Positions 37,090-48,629 of a stretch of DNA of 64,000 bases are shown here, piece after piece. Every line of letters begins with the position of its first letter. Position 1 is the first letter of the stretch. The notes under the pieces are model-generated. The model was given only the letters and a program-made list of their open reading frames with translations. It was not told where the DNA came from and made no database searches. A program made the position numbers and the translations under genes. Source of the DNA: Cristatella mucedo (lineage: Eukaryota; Bryozoa; Phylactolaemata; Cristatellidae); NCBI GenBank assembly GCA_009760855.2, contig WPIO01000067.1, forward strand, positions 247,501 through 311,500, in the 5' to 3' direction.

Positions 37090-38910
37090 GCACGACATCG
37101 CCGGAAGTGGTGCGGCGCAGGATGCGAGCAGACGAGCCCGTCCGTCTCAGGGACGACGGCGACGACGACCTACCAGACGCTTCTACTAACAGTGCCCTCG
37201 ACCTAACTGAAGCAGAGGCATCAACCGGCCGCTGCCGCCCGCTGAGTGTTGAGATAGGGATTTGTAATGAAGTACAGTCAAACTTACCACCTGTGTACAC
37301 TCGCCGCCTGCCCGAAAATCGTCTCCCTCCGCCGGTCCCGCGACAAAAGTCGCTGGTTTTCATTGCATGCCAGCGCCATCGGCCCGGGGGCACCAGCGCC
37401 AGGACTCTGATTGGGTACCCTGAGACCCGTCCATTTGCTACATTTTCGTCTGACCTACGGTCGCCTCGTTCAATTAGCCCACCTGGCCAACAAATTCCTA
37501 CTGAGCTACATACGAGACACTGATTTAGCAGTGGAGTCGTTGGTGCAATTTAATCGCCGCAGTCGGCGAGGTATCCACACATAGGGTGGTGCTTCGGGTT
37601 ACGGTGGTTGGGGTCCGAGGATAAAGCAGCTGCAAGTTGTTCGCGTATCGTAACCGAAGTTGACAGCGGCTGCCTTTGAAAAGTGGCCTCAGGGCTGCCG
37701 CCATTTGATCCCAACGTCCTGCTGGTAAAAGAGAGGCTCGCGTAGGCGGTAAAAGCTCGGGTTTCGGTGGGCGGGGCTGAGCTTTGCTACTTAATCGCTG
37801 CCGATCGGGAACCCGGTGCTGGTCGGTTGTGGGTGCATTTTTAAAAAATGTGTCAATTCAGTACGTTCGTTTCAACTGCGGACGCGGCAGCAGTAGAGTC
37901 CTTCTTTCGGCGGCTGTGCTTTCAGCGCGACTCCGATGCGGAGCCTCGTCTGTCTGTTTGCTTGCTCTGCAAGACGCTCAGAGATTACCCGGGCATCCTC
38001 AAAAATGTGTCGTAAAACAATACATTGTATTGTATTGTTAACAATATGTACATACAAATATAATACATAAACTATATATCATTATATACAATAGCAATAC
38101 ATGTTATTAATATACAAAGTACATTGTTGTATTTGTTATGAATTCATAAATGTATTTACTGTTATCTAAAGCAACAAGATGGTTATTATAAAGCTATTAT
38201 ATGTTATAAAAAACTCGCCGGCAAATAGCGAGGGAGCTTATGGCGGGAAAGGATACCGAGGAGGCGATTAGCCAACAATACGATCAAGGTAGCCGGCGGC
38301 TTCCGGGACGACTACCGGAAAGCGATCGTCGGCAGTGCTAGCTTTCACAAGCGGTGAGCCTGCGCTCTACGTACATAATAATTAAAATGCGCGGACTCGT
38401 GTGCTGCTTGCCATTCCTCAGTCGTGTCTTAAACTTGCTAGCAATGCGAACCTGTCTCATATTTTAGGTCTCGAAATAACCTCGCCCTAATATGGGGGCG
38501 CGGTTCACGACGACCGACCGCGGCTCGGCGGATGGCCGTTTGCGGTCCTTTCATTCAGGAGCAAGCGTTGTCGTTTTCTGAGGGCCTAGTGGTTGACACC
38601 ACCACTATCTCAGAGATGGCTTTATTCTAGAGAGCTTCTTTAAGAGGCGCGAAACAGCGAACTTTTGAAAATCCGCAGCGATACGGGCGAAGTCTCTAGC
38701 TTCGCGGTGGAGGAGCGGCAGACGAAGTAGGCTGCTGTATGCGAGGGTTACAAACCGAAAGATGCATTCAATATGGATGAAACCGATCTGATATTCTAAG
38801 CGACCGAGCGCCACACACGAGGCGCCCCAATCGCTATTGGTGAGAGGCAATCAAATGAGTGAAAGATGGCACCTCTTCTCCGAGCTTCGCTTAATTCGAC
38901 AAAGCCGAGG
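37090..38910. other. No gene recognised; AT-rich patch
   Basis: A patch at about 38005-38215 is AT-rich with self-complementary tacattgtattgtattgtt-type sequence. The candidate exon at 38240 follows it. Confidence 0.45.
38240..38288 (+). CDS. Candidate first exon, unassigned
   Basis: ATG with G at +4; 16 codons plus one base (MAGKDTEEAISQQYDQ..), ending caag followed by gtagcc. About 2.2 kb from, and divergent to, RSG1. Its phase fits the candidate exon at 39195-39241. No family recognised. Confidence 0.2.
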
Positions 38911-39032
38911 TAACAATAATAACTTGCTGTAGCGTCCTCGGGGAGCTCAGTCGCTTTCTAGGCACTTTACATTTGGTGTAAAGGAAGCATGATCGAATGG
39001 TTATTGGTAGCATGCTCAATGAACAACGAGCA
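38911..39032 (-). mobile_element. LINE B tail, diverged
   Basis: Reversed hairpin (gtcgctttctaggcacttta) and acatttggtgtaaaggaagc 3' UTR. Confidence 0.65.
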
Positions 39033-39732
39033 TACTACGGTTAGCTTCTCCCTTTAAAACTTTTGAACTGATGCAGCCATTGCAGGGGCCAATGCCAAAC
39101 TTGGATGACTTTCGAGCTATTTGAAGAGTGCCTGAGATCAACCAATAAATGAAGAAATATGCGCCGAAGTAGTATATGCGCTCTTGTTCATTAGCAATTC
39201 CGCAAGATATCCGCGATTTGGAGATGGTGCACGAGATGCTAGTAAGTATACCGTCCAGCCAATACCGCTTCGGCGTGTGCGTCAGCCAATGGTGCCTCGG
39301 CATCATTCGAGCAATTAAGTTGAAGCTTGGAACGCGAAGCTGCTTTGCATCCTTACAGTCTTGGAAAAAAGGCAAGTCCGCCTCGGGACCGAGCATTCTT
39401 GTAGTGCATCTCGCAGTGTATTCTCGAGAGGGTTCCAGCGTAGTGCCTGCAGAGCCATCTACCGTATTGCCGAGGCACGGTCTGAAATCGAGGCATCTAC
39501 CGTTCGCCAGCGTCTCTCGTCCTGGCTGGATTTTCTGTCTTCGCTGTAGAACTGGAGGACAATCAGACGCCGGCGGCGCGAGTCTGCACGCGATCTGGTA
39601 ATTTCTGAGCCTACTTAAGGCACGTTGTGCCGCCGCCGAGGCGCGCTTTTCGGCGCTCTCTTCTCCCGCGAGCGCTCGATCGTGAGAGGGACGAGCGCCT
39701 ACGCTCCAACGAGGTGTCGATCGACTTGGCAC
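39016..39732 (-). other. Long unassigned open frame
   Basis: 238 codons without a stop on the minus strand, not due to a simple repeat, ending in a LINE B tail fragment (39032-38911). It has a hydrophobic stretch (YYFGAYFFIYWLISGTLQI). No family recognised; it may be chance. Confidence 0.15.
39195..39241 (+). CDS. Candidate internal exon, unassigned
   Basis: 47 bp between an acceptor (ctcttgttcattag) and a consensus donor gtaagt (39242). Read after the phase-1 end at 38288 it gives A-IPQDIRDLEMVHEML. A 238-codon minus-strand frame (39732-39016) overlaps it. Confidence 0.2.
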
Positions 39733-39890
39733 GCACTAGGTAAGGCGGTTGCTTTCACGACCTCGGTCCCGACGTCGTGGGTTCGATTCCTGCGGTGGGT
39801 GATTCCTTATCGCCACTGCAAGCGGTGGTGATAGCCGTAAAGGCTCTTCTGTCGCCATACAGAAAGAGGCTGTTTAATCAGCTAGGATTT
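39731..39890 (+). mobile_element. SINE-2 (tRNA-derived), well preserved
   Basis: A box (actaggtaaggcggttgctt), B box (gtgggttcgattcctgc), body ccactgcaagcggtggtgat, 3' end gaggctgtttaatcagctag. Confidence 0.85.
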
Positions 39891-40174
39891 TTTTCCAGCA
39901 GACATGCCGCCCAATAGTAGGGTCAAGGACACGGAAGAAGCAGAGATGTCGGATGAAGAGGATGCACTGGGCGCTTGCGACGATCCGTAGCCCTCTTTTG
40001 AGTAGGCTAACGGGCGGTTTGAACGGCTTCGGCCACGTGGTGGGCTGTCCCTCCTAGCATGGCGAATAGCAGGCGGCAGGTCTGACTGCACCTTCCATCG
40101 ACCAGCCTTCTGGTCATGGGAGTTCTCTTTGGCAGACCTCTCGGCGCTTTCGGCTATCGTCCGATTATAATTAT

Positions 40175-40300
40175 TAAATGCTTGGCTCTTTCACTTCAAG
40201 ACTGCTGGCCACACAGAAGCTTCTGCTCGGCACGTCCTAGGCTTCGGAGCTCACGTAATTCTTACGCAACGACAAGTCTCTTGGCGCCGCTTATGCCACA
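40175..40300 (+). mobile_element. LINE A fragment, short and old
   Basis: About 125 bp resembling the LINE A SAGPRL..LRNDN region (tttcacttcaagactgctgg, cttacgcaacgacaagtct). Confidence 0.55.
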
Positions 40301-40439
40301 ACGAGGGGAAAAATAATCTTGACGCAGTAATTTTTACGGAGAAAGCAGGAACAGTCGTTTTTTGTCCTGAGAGGTCCTAATGGTGCAGCAGCTGTTCTGC
40401 AAAATATTTTAGACCCAAGCAGTGGCAAGTGCAGATTTT

Positions 40440-40585
40440 CTTCATGTGCATGTACCTGCTATGCCTACTGCTTGCTGATATTGTCACCAATCATTTGTTA
40501 ATGCTTCATACACAGCATCTTTAAAGTGCCTAAAAAGAGATTCGGTTCTCTGAGGATGCTATATAAATGTATTATTATTATTATC
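40440..40585 (+). mobile_element. LINE B tail
   Basis: 3' UTR, hairpin (gcctaaaaagagattcggtt) and ATT repeats. Confidence 0.72.
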
Positions 40586-40594
40586 CTATCCAAC

Positions 40595-40830
40595 CATTCT
40601 GAGCTGCGGCTTCCACCCTATCCACTTCCTCGACTGCCTTACTGACTGAGGCTACGCTTCTCCCTATCTCTTTGCTGCTTAAGATGGAATCGGTTTTCTA
40701 CCTTATGGGGGACAGAACGCTGCGTAGGGTTTGAGTGCGCAACAGAAAATCCTCCACAGCTGCACCCAGTTAGTCCTTGTAGCTCTGTGTAGTTACAGCA
40801 GGAGATATACACATACACAGAGAGTATCAA
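40595..40830 (+). mobile_element. LINE A 3' terminus, diverged
   Basis: Resembles the last ~230 bp of LINE A, including a degraded terminal motif tagctctgtgtagttacagc and an ATACAC-type tail. Immediately follows a LINE B tail at 40440-40585. Confidence 0.6.
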
Positions 40831-41189
40831 GTGCAATATTATTATCAAGTGCAATATTATTATTATTAGAGAGCACCTGTAAGTGTACAGCTTAGATCAA
40901 TATTGTAATGCTTGCTATTAGAATAATAATTCATTTAGAACTTTCCCATTACTTCATAATTGTGGAGCAGCTCATGTACATGTTAATAAAAGCATTATAA
41001 TTTAGATTCTAAAATATAGAAACTGAAACAATGTAGGTTCGAGCTCCATCACTGTTATTGTCGTTCATTGTTATTTAGGTTGGAGAATTCTGGGCTTGTT
41101 CAACGCCTGTTCAAAGCATGCTGAACCTTATGAACAGTTTAAATTTTTATGAGTAACCGCACACCTTCCCCAGTCTAATTTTAAAACGA

Positions 41190-41517
41190 AGCTTAAGTTT
41201 TAACTGTTCCTCACAGCATTTGCTCCGTCAGTGCCAATTGCCCTTTCTGTGTCTATGTTTTTTGACTATATGTGACTTTATATGTGATCATGGGTTGTTA
41301 AAGTACTAATGCGTGCTGACGCTGTGAATGCTGCCACTAACCACACTTGCATGCTGACCCTGTGCATGTCACCCCTAACCATGTGATTCTTGTTGCTTAT
41401 CGAGCATTCTACCACTAACCACTCGATCGCGTTTCCTTTGCAGCAAATATAAAGAACCTAGAAAGATATTGAGTTCTCCGATAGCACTTTATCAAGTGTG
41501 TCATTATTATTATTATA
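41190..41517 (+). mobile_element. LINE B 3' fragment
   Basis: C-terminal remnant, complete 3' UTR (tgcatgctgaccctgtgcat), degraded hairpin and ATT repeats. Confidence 0.78.
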
Positions 41518-42231
41518 AGTATAATTATAAAAAATTATATTAATAACACGTTAGTGTGCATGACCTGTGCCAGGGTCATAAGAAATTCAAACAACTCCAT
41601 TAGCTAAAAATCAATTATGTTAATTTAACCCACGCATTTACTGGTTACACGCTTACCTTTACTATTAGGCTACAGCCAGAGGCCAAGACAACTACTACAA
41701 TCAAAAGATACTTTGGTAATAGATGCTTTCGTTATATACTTTGATCGCAACACCCCACTGCAGCACCTTCGGTACTTGTGACTTGAGCTTGAAACAGGCC
41801 AGTCCAGGTGACTGCCCCGCCGGTTTGTGGACCTTTAACACCCTTCAACTCATGACATTAACAAGACTCTTCTCACCAAAGTGTCCTATCGTGCTGATAG
41901 ACATTTCTATCACCGTCGGTCCACCATCATTATACATCTACTGCTGCTATACAAATACTTCAGGCACAAATGCCCCAGGAGGGAAAACTGAAATCCATCT
42001 CAGCATCATAACGTGTGCAGATTCGCGATATGATAACTGACTTCCATTCCGAGCCCAGATTTTTTGGTCGACTTGTTACTAGACCAGTTCGACTACGATG
42101 AATTCGTATCAGTGGCCTTTTGACCTCTGTCTGTGTGGCAGTTTTCACCGGCAGGCACTAAGGCCACCAAGTAGTATCATGGCCCCCTCAGCCCCCCCCC
42201 AATGCAATATAGCCAATGTTAGTATACCAAT

Positions 42232-45200
42232 GTAATGTAAGGTATTTCCGTCTGTAACTCCACAAAGCCATAAAGACTATGAGGGTGTTAGGCAGGAGAG
42301 TTTTGTATAGCGAACTCACAGCCTAAGCGGCTTTCGGTATGCATTCGGTAGCCAACAGACTTCGTCTCAAGCAGCAAAGAGAAATTGGAAACCATAGCAG
42401 AGTCAGGAGAGCAGTTGAGGTAGCGAGTAGCATGGAAGTAGCAGCTCAGGACCGCTGAAAAGGACGATCCATAGTCTGCAGCAGGAGAGTAGTTGTCGTT
42501 GTGTAAGAATTGTGAAGCGAGTTCCACAGTCTAGGACCTGCAGAGCTAAAGCTTCTGTCGCCAACGGTCTTTAAGCGGAGGAATGGGACAGCTAATTTAT
42601 TGTCCACACTGGACCTGAGGGCGCGAACAGGCTGAAACTGGTGCAGCAGTTCAGCTAGGTACGAAGGAGCCAAGCCGTGGTGGGCCATGTGGGTCAGCAT
42701 AAGAACTGTGCTCTGTATCCGTTGATCAACCGGCAGCCATCCAAGCTCTTTTTTAGCAAAGGCGACATGTGGTCAAACCTCTGGGACTTGAAAACTAGCC
42801 TTGCAGCCATATTCATAGCCAGCTGCAATGGCCTAGTGGCTTTCTATGGTGGCCCAGCCAAAAGGGAATTACAATAATCAAGCCGAGACATAACTAAGGA
42901 GCTAGTTAAAGGTTTTGCATGCCACTGTGGAAGACAGCACCTAATCTTAGATAGGGGTCGGACATGATGGATAGCTGTAGTCGCAGTCTTCTGAATGAAG
43001 CTTTTAAAATTAAGGCAGCTGTCGAAAACGACATCTCTAAAAACGATATCTCTAAATTTCGAATACGGGGTGATGGTCACACAATAGCATCACCTATTCG
43101 AAGAGCAAAGCCTTTTAACCCGGTCACACGCTTAGGGCATCCTGTAAGTAGCCGTTCGGTTTTATCGTCATTTAGTTTCAAGAAGCTTTCCGACATCCAG
43201 GATCAAATGTCGGCAAGGCATTCAGTTGATCAGTGGCTGCAGCAGATTCCGACGGTTTGAACGACAAATACAGCTGAGTATCGTCAGCATGAAAAGTGAT
43301 ATCATATTCCATGGGCCTTGATAACTTTTCCCAGATGTTGAGTATAAATAGAGAATAGCAAGGGACCGAGGACGAACCCTTGAGGCACTCCACAGGTGAC
43401 CCGCCTCGTGGGTGAGACCTGACCACCACACAACACGGATTGAACACGATCAGGCAAGTACGATTTAAACCATGCCAGTGCCTCGTCTGCCAGACCGATC
43501 GTTATTCTCTAGCGTTCAAGTAGAAAATCGTGATCAATGGTGTCAAAGGCGGCTGATAGATCTAGCAGAGCTGGAGCAGTGACATTCCCGTCATCGTTAC
43601 TATATAGAATGTCATTGTTAATACGGAGGAGAGCAGTTTCAGCATAATGCTGCCTCTTGAACCCTGATTGAAATGTTTCTGATATTTCATTATTTTCAAT
43701 ATGTACAACCAACTGCTTAACGACAATGTTTTCAAGAATCTTTGACAAGAAAGGAAGAAGGGAAATTGGGCGATAGTTTGCAAGGACCTCTGTATCTAAT
43801 CCAGGCTTTTTAAGTATGGGTCTAACGATTGCCGATATGAGGGACTTGGGTTCAACCCCTTTCTCCAAAGAAGCATTAAAAATCTCGGTTGTGGCAGGGC
43901 CAAGTTGGTCTGCCGGTAAAGACCACAAAAATGATGGTATAGGATCTCCAGGAGACGAGCCCTTCTTACTAGACCTTATTAAGGTAGCCTTATCGCCTGC
44001 AGAAACCTCGGCAATCCATTTAAGGAAGGTCTCAGATTGTGATTCCACAATTGCTTTACTCGGAGGGGGCTTCATGGAGGCACGAATGTGCACAAATTTT
44101 TCAGTAAAGAAGGCTAAAAACATTTGGCTGAGTCGTTAACATTTGGGGAGTCAGACCTCTCAGCATTGGCCAGTAAATTGTTTATTGTCTTGCAAATCTG
44201 TTTTGGGTCCGACTGGCAGGAATTAAGTTTTCGAGTGAAAAAAGAGGCCTTCGTTTTTATAAGCTGCCGGATGTAAACTCGAAGGAAGTCTTTGACATTG
44301 ACCAGATCTGCATCATACCCCGATTTCGTGAAACTATGTTCAAGCCTTCGCTTAACACGGCAAATCTTGTGAAGTTTTTTGCAAATTGAAAGAAATCTCC
44401 ACGAATCTCCATTCTATCCGTGTACACGGATAGAATGAACTGGAGCATGCTTGTCAAGAGCACTCCTGATTGTCATGTTTACTGCATCAGTGAGGGTATC
44501 GAGGCTGTCGGTTGAGTCTGGGTGCAGATCAAGAAGACCTGCATCGAAAACAGATTTCAAAAATGTGTCTATGTCAATGCTTTTTTAAAGTTATATCGCT
44601 GGACAAGTTCGGCATTACCCTGTACGTAAAAGGGATCAGGAACAGTAGACGAGACCGAACAATGATTCAAGAGGGTCAGTAGGCACACCACGAGGTCAGT
44701 GGGGAAGACATCCTTGGTGATCGCGAGATCTAGGATATGGCCACCGACGTGGATTAACGTTTTGGACCAAACCAAAACTCTCCGGACAGTCAAGAAATGA
44801 GCAGACCTGGCTGTTGATAGGGTTATCAACATGAATATTGAAGTCTTCAGTAATCAGTAATGGCCCATCACACACAAATCTTTTAGCAAGGAACTCCAAA
44901 AACTCCTCTATGAACAAGTTTAGACCGCCAGAAGGAGGTCGGTATATTACAGCAGTGAGAGGCATTGTCTTTGATGTAGACCTGATTGCAGCTATTCAAA
45001 CGATGGCTCATGCGAAAAACTGCACATCTTATAGCAAAACGATTCACGAACAACAATTGCAACCCTGCCACCAACGTTGTCAGAGCGCATGGACTGACAG
45101 AATGAGAACCCGGGTGGGGTGGTCTCAGATATACAGCTACTGGAACAAGGCATCATCCAAGTTTCATTAAGCAGCAATGCATCTAACTTCTGGTCCACCT

Positions 45201-45265
45201 GATTAGGGATAAGTAACCCCTGGATGGACAATATGAGAGGAATCCGAACTCTTGGCCACCCACGA
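42232..45265 (-). mobile_element. LINE A, longest copy (CR1/L2-like, endonuclease plus RT remnants)
   Basis: Jockey-superfamily non-LTR retrotransposon, broken by stops and frameshifts. Going 5' to 3' on the minus strand: an apurinic-endonuclease region (DALLLNETW near 45180; DFNIHV near 44845; HILDLAITKD near 44730), then a 204-codon RT block (44123-43509) with YRPISLLPFLSKILE and AFDTIDHDFLLER, then CGVPQGFVLGP (about 43390) and a degraded active-site motif HADDTQLY (about 43290), and a C-terminal region with RLDYCNS and SAGPRLWNSL. The RT block is followed by an in-frame TAG and a one-base frameshift before the HADD motif. The 3' end reaches a short ACATT-type tail near 42230. The 5' limit is approximate. 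Non-functional. Confidence 0.85.
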
Positions 45266-45724
45266 GGCAGATCAACGACTGACATCGATAGCAGTAGTGG
45301 CATCAGTACAGGAAGCTGTGGCTGTGGCAGCAGCAGCAACCGCAGCAGGGCAGAGAAGGAGTAAGAATGTGGAGCTCCTTTGCTAGCCAGCCAGTTCGGC
45401 AGCTGACAGACCTTGCGATGACTATCGGCATCTAGATTGGTATCAGGTATCTGACTCGATGACCTGCAGCAGCTCAATTACTCATCGCCGGCTCTGCCCT
45501 ATCTCCCGAGAGATGCCGCTCTCTTTCTGGCAGTGCCAGCCGACTAGGCAGAGTGGTATCCGTCGGCCTCGTGAATGAGCTTAGGTCTAGGTTTGTCAGT
45601 TGTGCCCACCCACCCACTCATTCAGGTCGGCTGGCTGCTGACTCAATGTGTACCACCCAGGTGGTGGTGGAGGAGGGCAGCGATCCATTCCGAGAGCTTG
45701 CAACTGTCACCGCTGACCGGACGC

Positions 45725-45975
45725 TGCTGTGTCTGCTGTCGTGGATGCGACTGCTGCTGTTAATGTGCCACTGCAGCTGCTGCCATTGCTGATGCTGCTG
45801 CTGGTACTGCTTCTGCCACCGCTACTGGTGCTATTACCACTGCTGCTGCCGCCCTGTCATGCTGCTGCTGTGGAAGCTGCTGCTGCTGCCACAGCAACTG
45901 GTGATGCTGCCACTGCTACTGCTGCTGCCACTGCTGCACCGCTGCTGTGGGTGCTGCTGTTGCTACAGCTGTCAG
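45725..45975. repeat. Imperfect CTG/CTGC-rich stretch
   Basis: About 250 bp of interrupted ctgctg and ccactgctgctg motifs; not a clean array. Confidence 0.8.
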
Positions 45976-46058
45976 CTCGTCAATTCAAGTTTGCGGCGAG
46001 AGAAGCAGTCACAGCAGTGAGTCGGTGTGCACACTGCATCGTGCATTCACAGCTGCAT

Positions 46059-46380
<322 letters not shown>

Positions 46381-46389
46381 GTAGCTGAA

Positions 46390-47450
46390 AGTGCCTGCCA
46401 TGGGTCTGCTTAGAGCAGAGGACATGTATGTACTGCTGCGGCTAGTCTCTGCACTAGAGCTCACTGGTGATTCAGCATTGCCGATCCGAGGAGCCACGGT
46501 TGCTGCACTTACAGGGTAGTGTGCCTGGCGAAGAGCCAGAGTGAGGTATGGCGAGGTGAAGGCGATGGTATATTTCACAAACGCAATCGACCTAGTGTGC
46601 TCCTTTCAAGCAGGGTGTACCTCACTAGCTTGGCCCGTGTTGGGTTGGTCTTTAACGATGAGTAATCAGAAAATTAGTCAACAAATTTGTTCACAATCAA
46701 ATTTTTGCTTATGGCGCATTTCAAAAAGAAATGAACTAGCATGAGAGAATTGCATTATGAAGCTTTGGTGGTTTCCTAACTAAAGGGAAACATTAAAAGC
46801 AATAAATCATTATGCGGACTATGTCTAGCCCAGAAGTAAACCGGTAACAACATATCTACAAGTAGAAATGTACCGATCTCTGCATTTTATGTGACCTGTG
46901 TCTTTGTCCATCTTTTTTTAACCTTGACACGTCAAGGGACGTGTTCTTAGATTGTTCAGGTGTATGCTTATGGAAATGCTTCCTTTACAGTGGAAGTGTG
47001 GGCCTTGTAAATTCCATTACTCGGCCAATACTGTTTGGGTCAGTGTGAAATTTGAAATGTGTCGAACAATCGAACGCTGCATTGATTATTTTGGTTCGAT
47101 CAGTATTGCTTTATAACACGTCCTCAAGCACCATTTAACTTTATATTCTGCAGTCATGCTTGATTATTAAATTCATAATTGTTAATTATTTTTCTTGGTT
47201 GGCCGGGTGCTAAACTAAAGTGGCCTTTTTGAAGGGATTGGCACATTTTGGCGAGTGTTAAGGTGAGTTCTCAGGACAGACATCAGCAGTCTGATGTCGG
47301 GAGCGAGGAAGCACAGACACACGTGCGGCGTGGGGCGGAGTGGTGCAGAAAACCGCTCGGATCTCAGCCGAGTGAGGTTGGGCAGCTTCCGTCGTCACTG
47401 CCTGGCATCTTTAGTGGCTGTAGCTGTTGGTGCGGCAGTGACGGTAGCGG
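46390..47450. other. No gene recognised
   Basis: Ordinary sequence, AT-richer from 46640 to 47200. Confidence 0.5.
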
Positions 47451-47460
47451 TCAAGGTCAA

Positions 47461-47603
47461 GCTGGTTTGGTCCAGTGGTTAAGGTGCTCGCTCCGTCCAA
47501 GGCCTAGCAGAGGTCATGGGCTCCAGCCCCAAGGCATATGTGAAGCGCCTGATTAGAGATTAAGTTCTCTTCGGGCGCTACACAAATGAATTAATTTTTT
47601 TTT
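47461..47603 (+). mobile_element. SINE-1 (tRNA-derived)
   Basis: A box (tggtccagtggttaaggtgc), B box (atgggctccagcccc), hairpin (gattagagattaagttctct), tail of T-rich sequence. Confidence 0.82.
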
Positions 47604-47721
47604 AAGGTGGCAGCAGCCTTCGTTGCTAGCTTTTTGAGAGCTGCAAATGCGAGCCGGCTCTTTAGCTCACTGCACGTACAGAGCAGAATGAAATGGGAGT
47701 AGAGTGATTAATTGTGGACCG

Positions 47722-47880
47722 TGATAGCCCATGAGGTAAGGTGCTCACTCTTCACGAACGAGGTCGTGGGCTCGAATACCGCAGTGGGCAATCCTTCATT
47801 GCCAACTGGGATCGTTGGTGATAGCCGTTAAGGCTCTTCTGCTGCTATACAAAATGAGGCTGTTGAATCAGCTAATATTA
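47722..47880 (+). mobile_element. SINE-2 (tRNA-derived)
   Basis: A box (atgaggtaaggtgctcactc), B box (gtgggctcgaataccgc), body gttggtgatagccgttaagg, 3' end gaggctgttgaatcagctaa. Confidence 0.82.
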
Positions 47881-48045
47881 ATCATTAATTATAATTAATA
47901 ATGGCAATGCACAAATGCACAGCATATGCAACATGTTTACAGAGAGAGCTTTTGAACGGTCGCTCAGGACGGTGTGCAGCCACCGAAAATGTTCTCTGGT
48001 AGACCGCTATGGTTTGCCGAGTAGCTATATACAAATATATTCAAT

Positions 48046-48198
48046 ATATTTTTTTATGAAGCCCTTAGAGAGCTTGATCTCTATTCAGGCGCTTTGCGTA
48101 CGCCACATGTCTTGAGCCCACGACCTCGGTCATCAAATACATTCACCTTGACCTTGGTCGTTAAAGACGAGCACCTGAACGACTGCCCCAAACCAGCT
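48046..48198 (-). mobile_element. SINE-1 (tRNA-derived), diverged
   Basis: Reversed: hairpin (agagagcttgatctctattc), B box (cttgagcccacgac), degraded A box near 48185. Confidence 0.65.
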
Positions 48199-48219
48199 CG
48201 GCATTGGACTGGGCTAACA

Positions 48220-48627
<408 letters not shown>

Positions 48628-48629
48628 TT

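Noticed and set aside
39904-39990. Short acidic plus-strand frame (MPPNSRVKDTEEAEMSDEED..)
   Set aside because: Looks like an acidic C-terminus but directly follows a SINE-2 tail, needs a phase that the nearest exon candidate does not supply, and is only 28 codons.
43509-44123. Independent host gene encoding a reverse transcriptase
   Set aside because: Continuous with LINE A endonuclease and 3' regions and disabled by stops, so it is part of the transposon.
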